Shown: positions 6,467-16,359, counted from the stretch's first letter. The stretch: 51,917 nucleotides of DNA from Alteromonadaceae bacterium (GCA_014872785.1 WKFJ01000026.1:1-51917); one strand, 5' to 3'. Notes: a model not told the origin generated them from the letters alone. Numbers and translations are program-made.

Positions 6467-8959
6467 TTAATTTTCGAGTTTCTTTTGAATCGAGTCTGTA
6501 AGCGACTGGTTTATTCTTAATACTTTAAGCCTTGTAAAAATATTATCTTCATAGTTTAGATTGAAATCGACAGCCTGTTCTTGTTCGGGGTTGTTACCCT
6601 GCACATTTATCTTTAAATTAATCTGACCATTCTCATCCATCGTACCTTCTCCTGACAGTACACTGTAATGCAAATTTTCAAGCAGAGTCAGTGCGGTTGA
6701 AAATGAAGACTCTTGGTTTTTAATCGCCTCAATAGATTGAGAGTGTCTTAATTTTAAAACCCCAGGTTCTATGGACTCCAGCTGAGCATCGCTCACTTTC
6801 ACATAACCCTCGCTGAACGAAACGGGAACTGAACCTGAAATTTTTCCGGTAATGCTAATATCTTGATTGCCAGTCAACGCAATTAACTCAGATAGTTCCA
6901 ACGAGTTAAGATGCACGATGGAAAGCGATTTATTGGGGTTGGGTAAATAGACTGGTGAGATATTAAAGGTGCCCCCTAGTAGGGTTCCTTGGGTATCTGA
7001 AATGACAATATTAGGTGCACTTGTTTGCCCTTCTATTTTAAGTGTTCCCGATATGTTTTCAACAGGTATGCCTACATCGACAAGTTCAAACGAAAAGTCT
7101 GCCTTGTTTGTGTTTAAGGTTGAATCATTAGCCAGCTCGACGTCGAGGAAACTGTGCACGCCTGCAAGAGAAATATCATCTATTGTCATAGCAATGTCTT
7201 TCAAGCGAGTGATGGCGTGAGCGGTTAATTTGCCTTCTTCAAAAGTGCCCGTAATTTCAAAATCAGCGTCACCGGTATTAACAGTTGCTGTTGGTGAAAT
7301 TTGCTTAATGAACTCATTGAATTGATTTAATTGTGTTTGCTCTGAGGCAAGAGAGAAGTCGATCTGCTTGAGTGTTCCTTCCGCTTTTGCAGCAAATAAT
7401 TCACCAGCAATAACCGGGCTAGCTAGCAGTGAAAACATATCATTTTCCCACTCAAGTTCTCCGTTTATCTCTATACCTGGGAAAATCAATTCATCGATAC
7501 TCGCTTGGGGCAGTGAGAGTGCAAAGGGAGTGTTGAAATCAAGTTGCCCGTCGGTAAAACAGCCATAGGCTTTACTGGTGAGTGCCCCGTTGGAGATACT
7601 CAATGCGTGTTTATCAACGAGAAAATTAAAGTGCTTGTTGGTACTCACTATTACTTCAGCTCCTTTAGCACAGAATGAGTTCTCTTTTTTTTCAAGGAAT
7701 GAGGATATCTTCACATCGAGTAGGGAAGGCGCTTTTTGTTGCAGGAAGAACACCTTCGAATTTATGTGCAGTTGGGCGTTACCAGAGCCTTTGGAAAAGT
7801 CATAAGCCAGCTTACTAATACTTAGTTCATTCCATTTATCTCGCACAAGCAGCGGCTGTTTAAATGAAACGCTGCTATCACTAAGTATGACTTCTTCAGG
7901 TAGGTCAACGTCCACGGTGTTACTTAATTGCGGTTGCAAAGAACTCGTATCCGTTGTTTGGAAAGCAAGTAAATCGTTTATGCTATTTGAATCAAGACTG
8001 TCTATGACGACGCTGTCAAATTTGCTCAATCGCAGAGACGTCTTCTTATCATTTCCATTAAACTCGAAGCGTCCAGAAAGTTTAATATCAACCGGTGAGT
8101 CCGATTGCTCAACAAGGATATTATTTATTTGTAGCTGTGCATCTATTAATTCGTGAGTACTTTGCCACTCACTAATACTGCCATGCCAATTACTCTTCCA
8201 GGTTCCTCCTTTTAGCGCAGGGTTAACTTTAAAAAAAGACGCTATAAACGATTCTGACATTCTAGCTGGTATAGCGGTAATCAGTGGAGCCAAGTCTTCA
8301 AACGTTACCTCAAGACTCCCGTTTAGCGTTTGGTTATCGAGGTTAAAGTGAATCTCACCGACGCCAAAAGCAGAGCTCTCTTTTGCGAGTAATTGAAAAT
8401 TTGCTGCTAGTACCTTTGAATTCGTCAATTTTTCTAAGTTGAATCGCAGTTCGCTAGACAAAGCCGGTAATTCGATTTTGCCCGAATTAACGTTAAGTCG
8501 TCCCAACGGGGTTGCTCGATCGCTTTGCTCGTTACCAGGCGCTGACAAAGTCTCTTCTAATGAATACAAGGCGTCTAAGTCTTCTACTCGGGCTCGAACC
8601 AGCTCAGCGTCAATATTTGGAAATTTTTCGGAATAGCCGGCGTCACTAAGCAGCAATTTAGCGAGTGAAAAACGGATGGAGACATCTTTTATGAGAAGGC
8701 TATTGCGGCTTTTGGGTGTCGGCTGAATAATGTAAATTTCATCAATATAAACTTCTGAAAATGACCTGAACCGCCAAGTGAGTTTTTCCAATTGCAGCCC
8801 ATGTGGTGAGATTGCATTTTCGGCAAGCTTGTTCGCTTGATAAGTGATGAAAACGCGTAATGTAACGAATAACAGGATTAGACCGGCAATAATAGCGGCG
8901 GTCACTTGCACACTTTGTTTCTTGTTCGACATACCTGTCGTTAAAACTTGTTCATTCAA
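6467..8959 (-). CDS. ydbH: YdbH, AsmA-like intermembrane phospholipid transport protein
   Basis: An 830-residue protein with one N-terminal transmembrane helix (~residues 18-36) followed by a very long periplasmic part made of repeating amphipathic beta strands, as expected for the hydrophobic groove of AsmA-like proteins; the C-terminal ~200 residues (from FNISPVYLPNPNKSLSIVHL on) match the YdbH domain. Together with YnbE it forms a bridge carrying phospholipids between inner and outer membrane, partly redundant with TamB and YhdP in E. coli. Length is close to the E. coli protein (~880). No clear Shine-Dalgarno is seen before the ATG; an internal ATG at residue 10 is possible. Confidence 0.88.
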   Translation of the reverse strand: MNEQVLTTGMSNKKQSVQVTAAIIAGLILLFVTLRVFITYQANKLAENAISPHGLQLEKLTWRFRSFSEVYIDEIYIIQPTPKSRNSLLIKDVSIRFSLAKLLLSDAGYSEKFPNIDAELVRARVEDLDALYSLEETLSAPGNEQSDRATPLGRLNVNSGKIELPALSSELRFNLEKLTNSKVLAANFQLLAKESSAFGVGEIHFNLDNQTLNGSLEVTFEDLAPLITAIPARMSESFIASFFKVNPALKGGTWKSNWHGSISEWQSTHELIDAQLQINNILVEQSDSPVDIKLSGRFEFNGNDKKTSLRLSKFDSVVIDSLDSNSINDLLAFQTTDTSSLQPQLSNTVDVDLPEEVILSDSSVSFKQPLLVRDKWNELSISKLAYDFSKGSGNAQLHINSKVFFLQQKAPSLLDVKISSFLEKKENSFCAKGAEVIVSTNKHFNFLVDKHALSISNGALTSKAYGCFTDGQLDFNTPFALSLPQASIDELIFPGIEINGELEWENDMFSLLASPVIAGELFAAKAEGTLKQIDFSLASEQTQLNQFNEFIKQISPTATVNTGDADFEITGTFEEGKLTAHAITRLKDIAMTIDDISLAGVHSFLDVELANDSTLNTNKADFSFELVDVGIPVENISGTLKIEGQTSAPNIVISDTQGTLLGGTFNISPVYLPNPNKSLSIVHLNSLELSELIALTGNQDISITGKISGSVPVSFSEGYVKVSDAQLESIEPGVLKLRHSQSIEAIKNQESSFSTALTLLENLHYSVLSGEGTMDENGQINLKINVQGNNPEQEQAVDFNLNYEDNIFTRLKVLRINQSLTDSIQKKLEN

Positions 8960-9060
8960 TGGGATTAGTTTACCGGTTTTACGTCATTAAGACACGACGA
9001 GCGGAAAGTTAATTCCTGCCAAAATGCATTAACTGTGTAACCAAGAATGACGTGCGAATG

Positions 9061-9078
9061 ACTCTACTAAGGTAGAGT
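9061..9078. promoter_or_regulatory. Palindrome upstream of the DUF2780 gene
   Basis: ACTCTAC and GTAGAGT form a perfect 7-bp inverted repeat with a 4-base spacer, 60 bp before the DUF2780 start and about 100 bp before the divergent ydbH. It could be an operator shared by the two genes or a small hairpin in a leader. No named regulator matches it. Confidence 0.35.
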
Positions 9079-9137
9079 AGTCCAAGATAAATAATTGCTA
9101 TAACCTAGACGCTAACTCAACCTGTCAGGATATTTTA

Positions 9138-9689
9138 ATGAAAAAACAACTCCAGCTGTTATGTGTATTTTTAACGTTAGTTTCTTTTAATTCACAAGCA
9201 GAGAGTTGGTGGGATTCACTCAAGGGTATGCTTGGCTTATCTGAAGACACTGTGGCGCAAACTACATCCTTGCCAACGGCCTCTGGTATGGTGGAACAGG
9301 TCTCGTCAACATTAGGCCTAACAAAAGAGCAGACAGAAGCAGGAATCGCCTCAGTGTTATCTTTTTTGCAACAACACGCGACGTCTGACCAATTTAGCCA
9401 ACTGTCGGATAGCTTGCCGGGAATCGACGAATTAATGCGTTCTGTACCCAAGATTGAAGATGTGAAATCTGACTCAGTAATCGGAGGGTTGCTCGATAAA
9501 GCTGCGCAGTATAGTGAGTCGGCGCAATCATTAAGTGATTTGAAAAAACAATTAGCTGCTGCCGGGCTCGATTTAGACCAATTAAAGCCAATGTTGGATA
9601 GTGCCAAAGCTTACTTGGATACTCCCGAGGGACAGGCTGCTAAACAACAGTTTGAGGCACTGTCGAACAGTTGGCTACCTAAAACCTAG
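9138..9689 (+). CDS. Exported DUF2780 (VcgC/VcgE-like) protein
   Basis: A 183-residue protein with a classic signal peptide (KKQLQLLCVFLTLVSFNSQA, cleavage after residue 21). The mature part is helical and contains the DUF2780 pattern: a TASGMVEQVSSTLGLTKEQTEAG segment followed by a helical domain ending in SWLPKT. The related Vibrio proteins VcgC and VcgE have no established function. It is likely periplasmic or secreted. It is monocistronic, divergent from ydbH. Confidence 0.75.
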   Translation: MKKQLQLLCVFLTLVSFNSQAESWWDSLKGMLGLSEDTVAQTTSLPTASGMVEQVSSTLGLTKEQTEAGIASVLSFLQQHATSDQFSQLSDSLPGIDELMRSVPKIEDVKSDSVIGGLLDKAAQYSESAQSLSDLKKQLAAAGLDLDQLKPMLDSAKAYLDTPEGQAAKQQFEALSNSWLPKT

Positions 9690-9707
9690 TTGTAAATCGA
9701 ATGAAGT

Positions 9708-9738
9708 TTGCTCGCCGAGTTTTGAGCTAGGCGAGCAA
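9708..9738. terminator. Possible terminator hairpin between convergent genes
   Basis: TTGCTCGCC pairs perfectly with GGCGAGCAA around a 13-base loop, between the convergent DUF2780 and beta-lactamase-fold genes. No T tract follows on either strand, so termination strength is uncertain. Confidence 0.45.
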
Positions 9739-9770
9739 TCTACGTTGCAATTTGATTAGAGCAACAGGCT

Positions 9771-11330
9771 CTAGTCTTGCCAGGGAACTAGTTTGGGTTT
9801 CAATGACTGTTTTGATTTGGCGGTAGACTTGTTTACATAGGGAACCTGATACCCTTCCTTAATCCCCACAAACTGTCGATTGCGAAGATAAACCGATTCG
9901 CCATCATTAGTCTCAGGAATGAATGTGAGGGTAAAGTCTTCTCCATCGGCGCGTGCACTGAAAGTATTGTCGCCAATCGCTTCCAACTCTCGTCGGTAGC
10001 TAATACCTTCTGCGTCTAATTCCGGTATATCTACATACAATTGGTCGCCATTTTGGCTTACTTGAACAGTAAACTCTTGCGTGATGTAGGTACCTATGTG
10101 TTTTTCATAGTCTTCCCTATTGGTTGGCGCCAAAGGCAAGACTTGCGGGGCAGGTAAATCGGCTACAGATCTAACCGCTGTCATCATTGTGCCAATGAAA
10201 CTATCACCAACACCACTACTCATAATCGATACTGCTACATCTAATTCTGGCAATATCCAAAACATGCTGGTGTGCGCGTCTGTGTTGCCGCCGTGTTCCC
10301 AAATAGAGGTGGAATACCACTGATTGTTGTGGGAAAAACCATCAGCTACAAAAATACCATAGCCGTAATGCATGGGCAGGCCAGCGAGGTCCAAGTTAAC
10401 TTGTTTATTGGTCATGGATTGGCGGCGTCCTTCAGCAAGCACATCAGTGTTACCTTTAATAAGAAATTCTGCCATTTTAAGTAGCTCAGTGGGCGTTGAC
10501 CAAGTTTGTGAGCCAGCAGGTGCAACAACGTCTGAGTGACTTACTTGATTGATATTAGTTTGCGCTACGTTGTTGTTATCGTTGAGTTGCACGCCAAGTG
10601 CATAGTTGCCATCTTCGATAACGTCGTCAATACTGACGGTAGTCCGAGCCATGCCGAGAGGTTGATATACTTTCTGCCGCATTGCTTGTGCATAGCTCAC
10701 CCCCTCCAAGCTCTCAACGACGGCGCCTAGATATGACCAGTTTGGATTACTGTAGTTATAAAAAATGCCAGGAGGGTTCATGCTGCCGTCATGTCGTGGG
10801 TATTGGATCTGCATATAATCGACGAGTTCGGCGTTGTCGATATTGCTGCTGTAGGAGTCCATTAGACCGGCTTTGTGCGTGAGCAGGTGCTCAATCTTTA
10901 TTTCACTGCTTAAATTTCCTTGTCTTTGAATACTTGGTATTACGTCTACCAGATAATCATTTAGCGTAATTTTTCCTTCTTCAACGAGTTGCAGCGTCGC
11001 AAGCGCTGTGAACATCTTCGTAGTAGAACCTAATTGGAACAGAGTATCTTTATTAACAGGGTTGTTGGTATTAAAGACTTTGTTGCCAAACGCTTGCGCA
11101 TAAACCACCTCGCCCTCGTGGTAAATTGCGATTGATACCGCCGCAGCACTATTTTGAGACATTTCTTGTCGAGCAATGGTTTCGATTCCTGCAAATTGCT
11201 CAGACGTAACAGAGGTATCTGGTGTTGTCGGTGTTGGGGTGCTATTAAAACTAACGGAATACTCGCTGTCACTGCTACAGGCGCTTAGCCCCAGTGCTAA
11301 TACTAATAAACTGCATTGCTTAAACATCAT
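9771..11330 (-). CDS. Serine hydrolase of the class C beta-lactamase fold, lipoprotein
   Basis: A 519-residue protein. The signal ends in the lipobox LSAC (Cys18 if the first of two tandem ATGs is used), followed by a low-complexity Ser/Thr/Pro linker to ~residue 42. The catalytic domain shows S102-T-T-K105 (S-x-x-K), Y193-S-N195 (Y-x-N) and H346-G-G348 in place of K-T-G, which is typical of the esterase/peptidase members of family S12 rather than true AmpC. A C-terminal lipocalin-like domain (~residues 405-490) follows. It probably hydrolyses D-amino-acid peptides or esters in the periplasm; an antibiotic-resistance role is not supported. It is monocistronic. Confidence 0.85.
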   Translation of the reverse strand: MMFKQCSLLVLALGLSACSSDSEYSVSFNSTPTPTTPDTSVTSEQFAGIETIARQEMSQNSAAAVSIAIYHEGEVVYAQAFGNKVFNTNNPVNKDTLFQLGSTTKMFTALATLQLVEEGKITLNDYLVDVIPSIQRQGNLSSEIKIEHLLTHKAGLMDSYSSNIDNAELVDYMQIQYPRHDGSMNPPGIFYNYSNPNWSYLGAVVESLEGVSYAQAMRQKVYQPLGMARTTVSIDDVIEDGNYALGVQLNDNNNVAQTNINQVSHSDVVAPAGSQTWSTPTELLKMAEFLIKGNTDVLAEGRRQSMTNKQVNLDLAGLPMHYGYGIFVADGFSHNNQWYSTSIWEHGGNTDAHTSMFWILPELDVAVSIMSSGVGDSFIGTMMTAVRSVADLPAPQVLPLAPTNREDYEKHIGTYITQEFTVQVSQNGDQLYVDIPELDAEGISYRRELEAIGDNTFSARADGEDFTLTFIPETNDGESVYLRNRQFVGIKEGYQVPYVNKSTAKSKQSLKPKLVPWQD

Positions 11331-11464
11331 TCAATCCTTTCAATAAATGGCTAAAAATTGGTGTAATTTATAACCCTGGAAAGGTGAATTAATTCTGAAT
11401 GTTTGTTGAACTGGTGTCGACTATTGGATCGATTTCAAAGCATTTTTATTTATTCGGTGAGCAC

Positions 11465-11497
11465 TCTCTGCCTTCGAAAAGTTTGTCGAGGCAGAGA
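11465..11497 (-). terminator. Hairpin downstream of ntrC
   Basis: TCTCTGCC pairs with GGCAGAGA, extended by TCGA/TCGA with one bulged T, just after the ntrC stop codon on the minus strand. No T tract is seen, so it may be a 3'-end stabiliser or a Rho-linked terminator. Confidence 0.4.
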
Positions 11498-11516
11498 TAG
11501 GAACAAATAGAAATGA

Positions 11517-12926
11517 TTAACGGATATTCAGTTCCTTCAATTTACGGGTAAGGGTATTACGTCCCCATCCCAACCGTTTTGCGGCGTCCTGTTTGTGTCC
11601 ATGGGTATGATGTAATGCGCGCTCTAGCAGAATTTTTTCACACTCAGCAACCGCATTGTCTAATATTTCTGATTTACCCGATTGTAGTTGCGTATCTGCC
11701 CATTGCGACAACAGTTCTTGCCATGATTTTTCTTCCGAACTGGTAATACTGGTTACAGGAGCATTGTGTAGTTCTGGAGGAAGGTCTTCTGGCAAAACTT
11801 CTTTGCCACTTGCCATTACCGTGAGCCATCGGCATACATTTTCTAGCTGTCGTACATTACCGGGCCAAGGCAATTGAGCCAGCACTTTTTGGGTTTCTTT
11901 ACCTAGCATCTTCACTTCTACTTGCAGTTCCTTTGCGGCTCTAGCTAGGAAGTGATTTGCCAATAGCACGATGTCTTCTCGGCGCTCACTGAGTTTGGGG
12001 AGGTGAACCCTAATAACGTTTAAACGATGGAATAAGTCTTCTCTGAATTTTCCTTCAGCAACACGTTGCTCTAAATTTTGGTGCGTTGCCGCGATGATTC
12101 TAACGTCGACATTAACTGGCTCGTGCCCACCTACTCGATAGAATTGTCCGTCAGCCAGCACTCGCAAAAGACGCGTTTGTACGCTAATCGGCATATCACC
12201 AATCTCATCGAGAAATAATGTGCCTCCGTTAGCCTGTTCAAAACGCCCCTGGCGTGCAGTTTGAGCACCGGTGAAAGCTCCCTTTTCATGGCCGAATAAT
12301 TCAGATTCGATAAGATCGGCAGGGATAGCAGCCATGTTCAAAGGAATAAACGTATTTTCCGCACGAGGGCTATGTTTGTGCAGCGCGTGTGCCACTAGTT
12401 CTTTACCCGTTCCTGATTCTCCATTTATCAGGACACTGATACTAGAGCGAGAAAGCCGGCCAATTGCACGGAAAACCTCCTGCATTGAGGGAGCCTCGCC
12501 GATAATTTCGGTCTGCATCTCTTTTTTGGCGTTCTTGTTTTGAGAATTTTGTTCTCGGGCTTTGTTCAACGCCTTTTGAACCAGCGAAACCGCTTCGTCT
12601 ATATCAAATGGTTTTGGCAAATATTCAAACGCACCGCTTTTGTAGGCATTAACAGTGCTATCTAAGTCTGAATGTGCCGTCATGATGATAAAAGGAATTT
12701 CAGGGTGCTGTTCATGCACCGTCTTTAACAATGTCATCCCGTCCATCTGCGGCATACGGATATCTGAAACGATGACCTCTGGGGGCTGACTGGTTTCTAA
12801 CTGAAGCAACACATCTTCTGGGTTTTCAAAACTAAAGCATTCGATATTGGCGCCTTGCAAGGCTTTTTGAAGTACCCAACGAATAGAGCTATCGTCGTCA
12901 ACAATCCATACTGGAGCCGCATTCAT
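11517..12926 (-). CDS. ntrC: Nitrogen regulation response regulator NtrC
   Basis: A 469-residue three-domain regulator, the same length as E. coli NtrC. Residues 1-~120 are a receiver with phospho-acceptor D55 in IVSDIRMPQ; ~140-380 is the AAA+ sigma54 activator with Walker A GESGTGKE and the sigma54-contacting GAFTGA loop; the C-terminus ([16 protein letters not shown]) is the Fis-type helix-turn-helix. It activates sigma54 promoters when nitrogen is limiting; likely targets in this window are glnA and glnK-amtB. Its ATG overlaps the ntrB stop by 4 bases, so the two are translationally coupled. Confidence 0.97.
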   Translation of the reverse strand: MNAAPVWIVDDDSSIRWVLQKALQGANIECFSFENPEDVLLQLETSQPPEVIVSDIRMPQMDGMTLLKTVHEQHPEIPFIIMTAHSDLDSTVNAYKSGAFEYLPKPFDIDEAVSLVQKALNKAREQNSQNKNAKKEMQTEIIGEAPSMQEVFRAIGRLSRSSISVLINGESGTGKELVAHALHKHSPRAENTFIPLNMAAIPADLIESELFGHEKGAFTGAQTARQGRFEQANGGTLFLDEIGDMPISVQTRLLRVLADGQFYRVGGHEPVNVDVRIIAATHQNLEQRVAEGKFREDLFHRLNVIRVHLPKLSERREDIVLLANHFLARAAKELQVEVKMLGKETQKVLAQLPWPGNVRQLENVCRWLTVMASGKEVLPEDLPPELHNAPVTSITSSEEKSWQELLSQWADTQLQSGKSEILDNAVAECEKILLERALHHTHGHKQDAAKRLGWGRNTLTRKLKELNIR

Positions 12927-13984
12927 TTAACTTCTTCCTTTTTATCAATGGGGAGTAAAATTGTAAATTCAGTGTGTCCTGGCCAACTTTCTACTTGGAT
13001 CTTTCCTTGGTGATGATTGATCACTGATTGAGAAATAGATAATCCAAGCCCTGATCCATCTACTTTTGATGTCACCATCGGATAAAACAAAGTGTCGTGA
13101 ATTTCCTCAGGGATACCTGGACCGTTATCGATAATTTTTATTTCGGCACAAAGTGGGAACCGTTTGCCATGAATAACCAATTGACGCTGAACGCGAGTGA
13201 CAAAACGGATCTTGCCTTTGCCTTTAGTGGCCTGAACAGCGTTGCGCGCGATATTGAGTATCGCTTGTTCCATCATATCTTGGTCAATGTGCAAATCTGG
13301 AATGCTTGGGTCGTAATCACGCTCTAGGAATAATTGTGTATGCTCTAGGGTAAGTAAGGTACGAACCTTCTCCATTACACGATGTACATTACGCCATTCA
13401 AACTTAGGTTTCTTATTCGGACCAAGTAATCTGTCGACTAAATTGCGTAAGCGGTCTGATTGCTCAACTATTAGGCGGGTAAAGTCTTTTAATGAACTTT
13501 CAACCAGTTCTCTTTCTAGAAGCTGAGCTGCGCCGCGAATACCGCCCAATGGATTCTTAATTTCGTGGGCGAGGCCTCTTATTAAGTCGCGTGAAGCCTG
13601 CTGTAAAGCCCATTGTTGATTTTCTTTACTGATTCTACGTTGCTGATCCACTGGGCTGATTTCGAGTGCTAATACGGCGTTTTCGTTGCTTTCGTAAAAA
13701 GACACCACGATAGTCGCTAAGCAATGTCTACCGTCTTTAAAAATTAGCTGCTGCTCTGTGTCGGTAAAATTATCTCGATTGTTTAATGCCGAACGCAGTC
13801 GCTCAAGATTTAATGTATTACCTATTAAAAATTCAGCAATCGAATGGCCAATGAGCTGATTTCGGCTGTGCTCAAAAAGTGCTTCAGCTGACAAATTGGC
13901 ATACTGGATTTGGGTGTTTTCATCCAGTAATAAAACAGCAGTAGATATATTGTCGAGTAGTTGTTCGAAATTTATAGTCTTCAT
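12923..13984 (-). CDS. ntrB: Nitrogen regulation sensor kinase/phosphatase NtrB
   Basis: A soluble histidine kinase of 353 residues: PAS domain (~1-110), dimerisation/phosphotransfer helix with H140 in GLAHEIKNPLGG (identical to the E. coli core motif), and a HATPase domain with the N box, DNGPGIPEEI and GSGLGL. It phosphorylates or dephosphorylates NtrC under control of PII/GlnK. The ATG used gives the usual length; an upstream in-frame GTG at 14008 would add 8 residues. It lies 84 bp after the DUF4124 gene. Confidence 0.95.
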   Translation of the reverse strand: MKTINFEQLLDNISTAVLLLDENTQIQYANLSAEALFEHSRNQLIGHSIAEFLIGNTLNLERLRSALNNRDNFTDTEQQLIFKDGRHCLATIVVSFYESNENAVLALEISPVDQQRRISKENQQWALQQASRDLIRGLAHEIKNPLGGIRGAAQLLERELVESSLKDFTRLIVEQSDRLRNLVDRLLGPNKKPKFEWRNVHRVMEKVRTLLTLEHTQLFLERDYDPSIPDLHIDQDMMEQAILNIARNAVQATKGKGKIRFVTRVQRQLVIHGKRFPLCAEIKIIDNGPGIPEEIHDTLFYPMVTSKVDGSGLGLSISQSVINHHQGKIQVESWPGHTEFTILLPIDKKEEVK

Positions 13985-14068
13985 GTCCAGATAGTTTAGC
14001 TCATGCACTTATTTAGTGCATGGCTACTTTCACACATTGCGTTCTGGGTTGCGAAATACCCAAATAAC

Positions 14069-14611
14069 CTAGTTTGCCCGGTTTATAATGGACGCTTTGT
14101 GCAGATAAAAAGTCACTATCTGAGTAGATGCAATTAGCCTGCCCGTCTCGCCAGTCATTTGCACCTGAATGTTATGCTCACCACGCTCTAATTTGGTGAG
14201 ATTAAATTGTGGTAAATTTTGCTCTTGAGCCAGTGCACCATTTAGGAACAGTTTATATTTAGCTGATTTCGGTTCGGGGGCTACAGAGGCGATAACTTCA
14301 ACACTTCCGTTATTGTCACGAATAGTTTGTTCTTGAGTTGGAGCCAACATTTTTAGTTGGTAGGTTTCCTTCGGAACAGGTGGGGTTTGCGCGTTGTTAA
14401 TGGGGTTTGATGTACTAAGCGGAACCTGTGTTGAAGCAGGTAATTTAGGCGTTACATTAATCTTACTAAGTGCTTCTACTTTAACTGCACCTTTTTGAGG
14501 CTTGTCTGTGAAGATGACTTTTCCATCCGGCATGATCACTTTGTATATAGTCGCGGCCTGTAAGTGATTGATGCACAAGCACAGTAGACCTAATGAAAAC
14601 AAGCGTCGCAT
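14069..14611 (-). CDS. Exported DUF4124 protein between glnA and ntrB
   Basis: A 180-residue protein with a signal peptide (cleavage likely after HLQA, residue 19) followed at once by a DUF4124 domain: ATIYKVIMPDGKVIFTDKPQ is the typical short beta-hairpin with the YK-DG-FTD-P pattern. After a Pro/Thr-rich linker, the C-terminal ~90 residues form an Ig-like beta domain (YKLFLNGALAQEQNLPQFNL). It is probably periplasmic. Function is unknown; the location between glnA and ntrBC is seen in other gammaproteobacteria but does not prove a nitrogen role. It is separated from glnA by a strong terminator, so it probably has its own promoter and leads the ntrBC transcript. Confidence 0.75.
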   Translation of the reverse strand: MRRLFSLGLLCLCINHLQAATIYKVIMPDGKVIFTDKPQKGAVKVEALSKINVTPKLPASTQVPLSTSNPINNAQTPPVPKETYQLKMLAPTQEQTIRDNNGSVEVIASVAPEPKSAKYKLFLNGALAQEQNLPQFNLTKLERGEHNIQVQMTGETGRLIASTQIVTFYLHKASIINRAN

Positions 14612-14736
14612 AGTGAAGTCAGCGTCCTATTAATACTCTAAACCAAGTGTAGCAAATTGGACTTGGGTGAACAGTGCTAGTTCTTCGACGTAAGTATGAA
14701 TTTGAGTTGTCGCAGGTGGAATACCAAATCTCAGGC

Positions 14737-14766
14737 AAAAAAAGCCCGTCTTAAGACGGGCTTTTT
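14737..14766 (-). terminator. Terminator after glnA
   Basis: AAAAAGCCCGTC pairs perfectly with GACGGGCTTTTT around a TTAA loop, immediately after the glnA stop codon, with T tracts on both strands. It separates glnA from the DUF4124-ntrBC unit; read-through may still occur, as at E. coli glnALG. Confidence 0.92.
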
Positions 14767-14778
14767 GAGGTGAATGAA

Positions 14779-16188
14779 TTATACGCTGTAGTATAAATCG
14801 AATTCTACTGGTGCAGTTGTGGTGTTGAGTAGTTCAACATCAGCACGCTTGAGTTCGATGTATGCGTCAATCATGTCGTCAGTCATAACGCCGCCAGCAG
14901 TTAAGAACTCACGGTCATTGTCTAGCGCGTCTAGAGCCATTTCTAGTGAGCTAGCAACAGTTGGGATTTCAGCTGCTTCTTCTGCAGGAAGATCATATAA
15001 ATCTTTATCCATTGAGTCGCCAGGGTGGATCTTGTTCTTAATTCCGTCAAGACCAGCCATTAACATAGCTGTGAAGGCTAAGTAAGGGTTAGCTGTTGGG
15101 TCAGGGAAACGAACTTCGATACGGCGAGCTTTAGCACTGTTAACGAAAGGCACGCGGATAGACGCAGAACGGTTACGTGCAGAGTAAGCTAGCATTACTG
15201 GTGCTTCGAATCCTGGAACCAAACGCTTATATGAGTTGGTTGAAGCGTTAGAGAATGCATTAATAGCACGTGCGTGCTTAATGATACCGCCGATGTAGTA
15301 AAGTGCTTCTTCAGAAAGACCCGCGTACTTATCACCAGCGAATACGTTCTCACCGCCTTTTGCGATTGATTGGTGACAGTGCATACCAGTACCGTTGTCG
15401 CCTACAAGTGGCTTAGGCATGAATGTCGCTGATTTACCGTAAGCGTCAGCTACATTATGAATGACATACTTGTAGATTTGGATTTCGTCAGCTTTCTTCA
15501 CTAGAGAGTTGAACATAGTAGCGATTTCGTTTTGACCGCCAGTAGCAACTTCGTGGTGGTGAGCTTCTACAGTTAGACCCATTTCTTCCATAACAAGACA
15601 CATTGCAGAACGGATGTCATGTGCAGAGTCTACTGGGGGTACTGGGAAGTAACCGCCTTTAACGCCTGGGCGGTGCCCCATGTTACCGTTTTCAAACTCT
15701 GCGCCTGAATTCCATTTGGCTTCTACAGAGTCGATTTTGTAGAAAGATTCGCCCATTTCAGTATGGAAACGAACGTCGTCAAACAAGAAAAATTCTGGTT
15801 CTGGACCGAAGAATACTTGGTCACCGATACCTGTAGATTTCAAATACTCTTCCGCGCGTTTTGCTACAGAACGTGGGTCGCGCTCGTAACCTTGCATTGT
15901 AGAAGGCTCTACAATATCACAGCGGATGTTAACTTGTGCTTCTTCTGCGAACGGGTCTAGTACCGCTGTAGAAGCGTCAGGCATCAAAATCATGTCTGAT
16001 TCGTTAATGCCCTTCCATCCAGCGATAGAAGAACCATCAAACATTTTACCTTCTTCAAAGAAATCTTCATCAACTAGGCTTGCAGGGATCGAAACGTGTT
16101 GTTCTTTACCTTTAGTATCGGTAAAGCGTAAATCAACAAATTTTGCCTCGCTCTCTTTAATTAGGTCTAAAGCCTTGTCTACTGACAT
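14779..16188 (-). CDS. glnA: Glutamine synthetase type I
   Basis: A 469-residue class I-beta synthetase, exactly the enterobacterial length. It condenses glutamate and ammonia with ATP to glutamine in a cytoplasmic dodecamer. Visible signatures are [18 protein letters not shown], the metal-binding [11 protein letters not shown], the ATP-binding [16 protein letters not shown] and the adenylylation loop with Y398 in KDLYDLP, so control by GlnE adenylylation is expected. It has its own sigma54 promoter upstream and a terminator downstream, and is divergent from typA as in E. coli. Confidence 0.98.
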   Translation of the reverse strand: MSVDKALDLIKESEAKFVDLRFTDTKGKEQHVSIPASLVDEDFFEEGKMFDGSSIAGWKGINESDMILMPDASTAVLDPFAEEAQVNIRCDIVEPSTMQGYERDPRSVAKRAEEYLKSTGIGDQVFFGPEPEFFLFDDVRFHTEMGESFYKIDSVEAKWNSGAEFENGNMGHRPGVKGGYFPVPPVDSAHDIRSAMCLVMEEMGLTVEAHHHEVATGGQNEIATMFNSLVKKADEIQIYKYVIHNVADAYGKSATFMPKPLVGDNGTGMHCHQSIAKGGENVFAGDKYAGLSEEALYYIGGIIKHARAINAFSNASTNSYKRLVPGFEAPVMLAYSARNRSASIRVPFVNSAKARRIEVRFPDPTANPYLAFTAMLMAGLDGIKNKIHPGDSMDKDLYDLPAEEAAEIPTVASSLEMALDALDNDREFLTAGGVMTDDMIDAYIELKRADVELLNTTTAPVEFDLYYSV

Positions 16189-16255
16189 AGTGTCCTCCGG
16201 TTGCGTAATCTACTAAGGTGCTTTCATAGCACCGACAATATGGTTTGGGATGTGA

Positions 16256-16271
16256 AGCTATTATAGTGCCA
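16256..16271 (-). promoter_or_regulatory. Sigma54 (-24/-12) promoter of glnA
   Basis: On the minus strand TGGCACTATAATAGCT matches the sigma54 consensus TGGCAC-N5-TTGCW with one mismatch, and the GG and GC dinucleotides are exactly 10 bases apart. The predicted start site is near 16245, giving a leader of about 57 bases to the glnA ATG. The element fits with the NtrC site about 106 bp upstream of that start. Confidence 0.85.
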
Positions 16272-16342
16272 CCTAGAATTGATAAAAAACTGCTTATAAA
16301 ACAAAGATCTAATACTTATAAATCATTTTTTCATCATTTTTA

Positions 16343-16359
16343 TGCACGAAAATGGTGCG
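16343..16359. promoter_or_regulatory. NtrC-binding site upstream of glnA
   Basis: TGCACGAAAATGGTGCG matches the NtrC dyad TGCACC-N5-GGTGCA with two mismatches. Its centre lies about 106 bp upstream of the predicted glnA start, a normal enhancer distance. Two further TGGTGCA half-sites lie at 16374-16380 and 16424-16430 with weak left halves, so the enhancer may hold two or three NtrC dimers. The rest of the 398-bp glnA-typA gap shows no gene; the typA promoter was not identified. Confidence 0.8.

Noticed and set aside
9125..9607. 160-codon frame opposite the DUF2780 gene
   Set aside because: The plus-strand frame has a signal peptide and family match; the opposite one has neither.
9771..11330. 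Beta-lactamase resistance gene
   Set aside because: The H-G-G third motif and extra C-terminal domain place it with S12 esterases/peptidases rather than AmpC.
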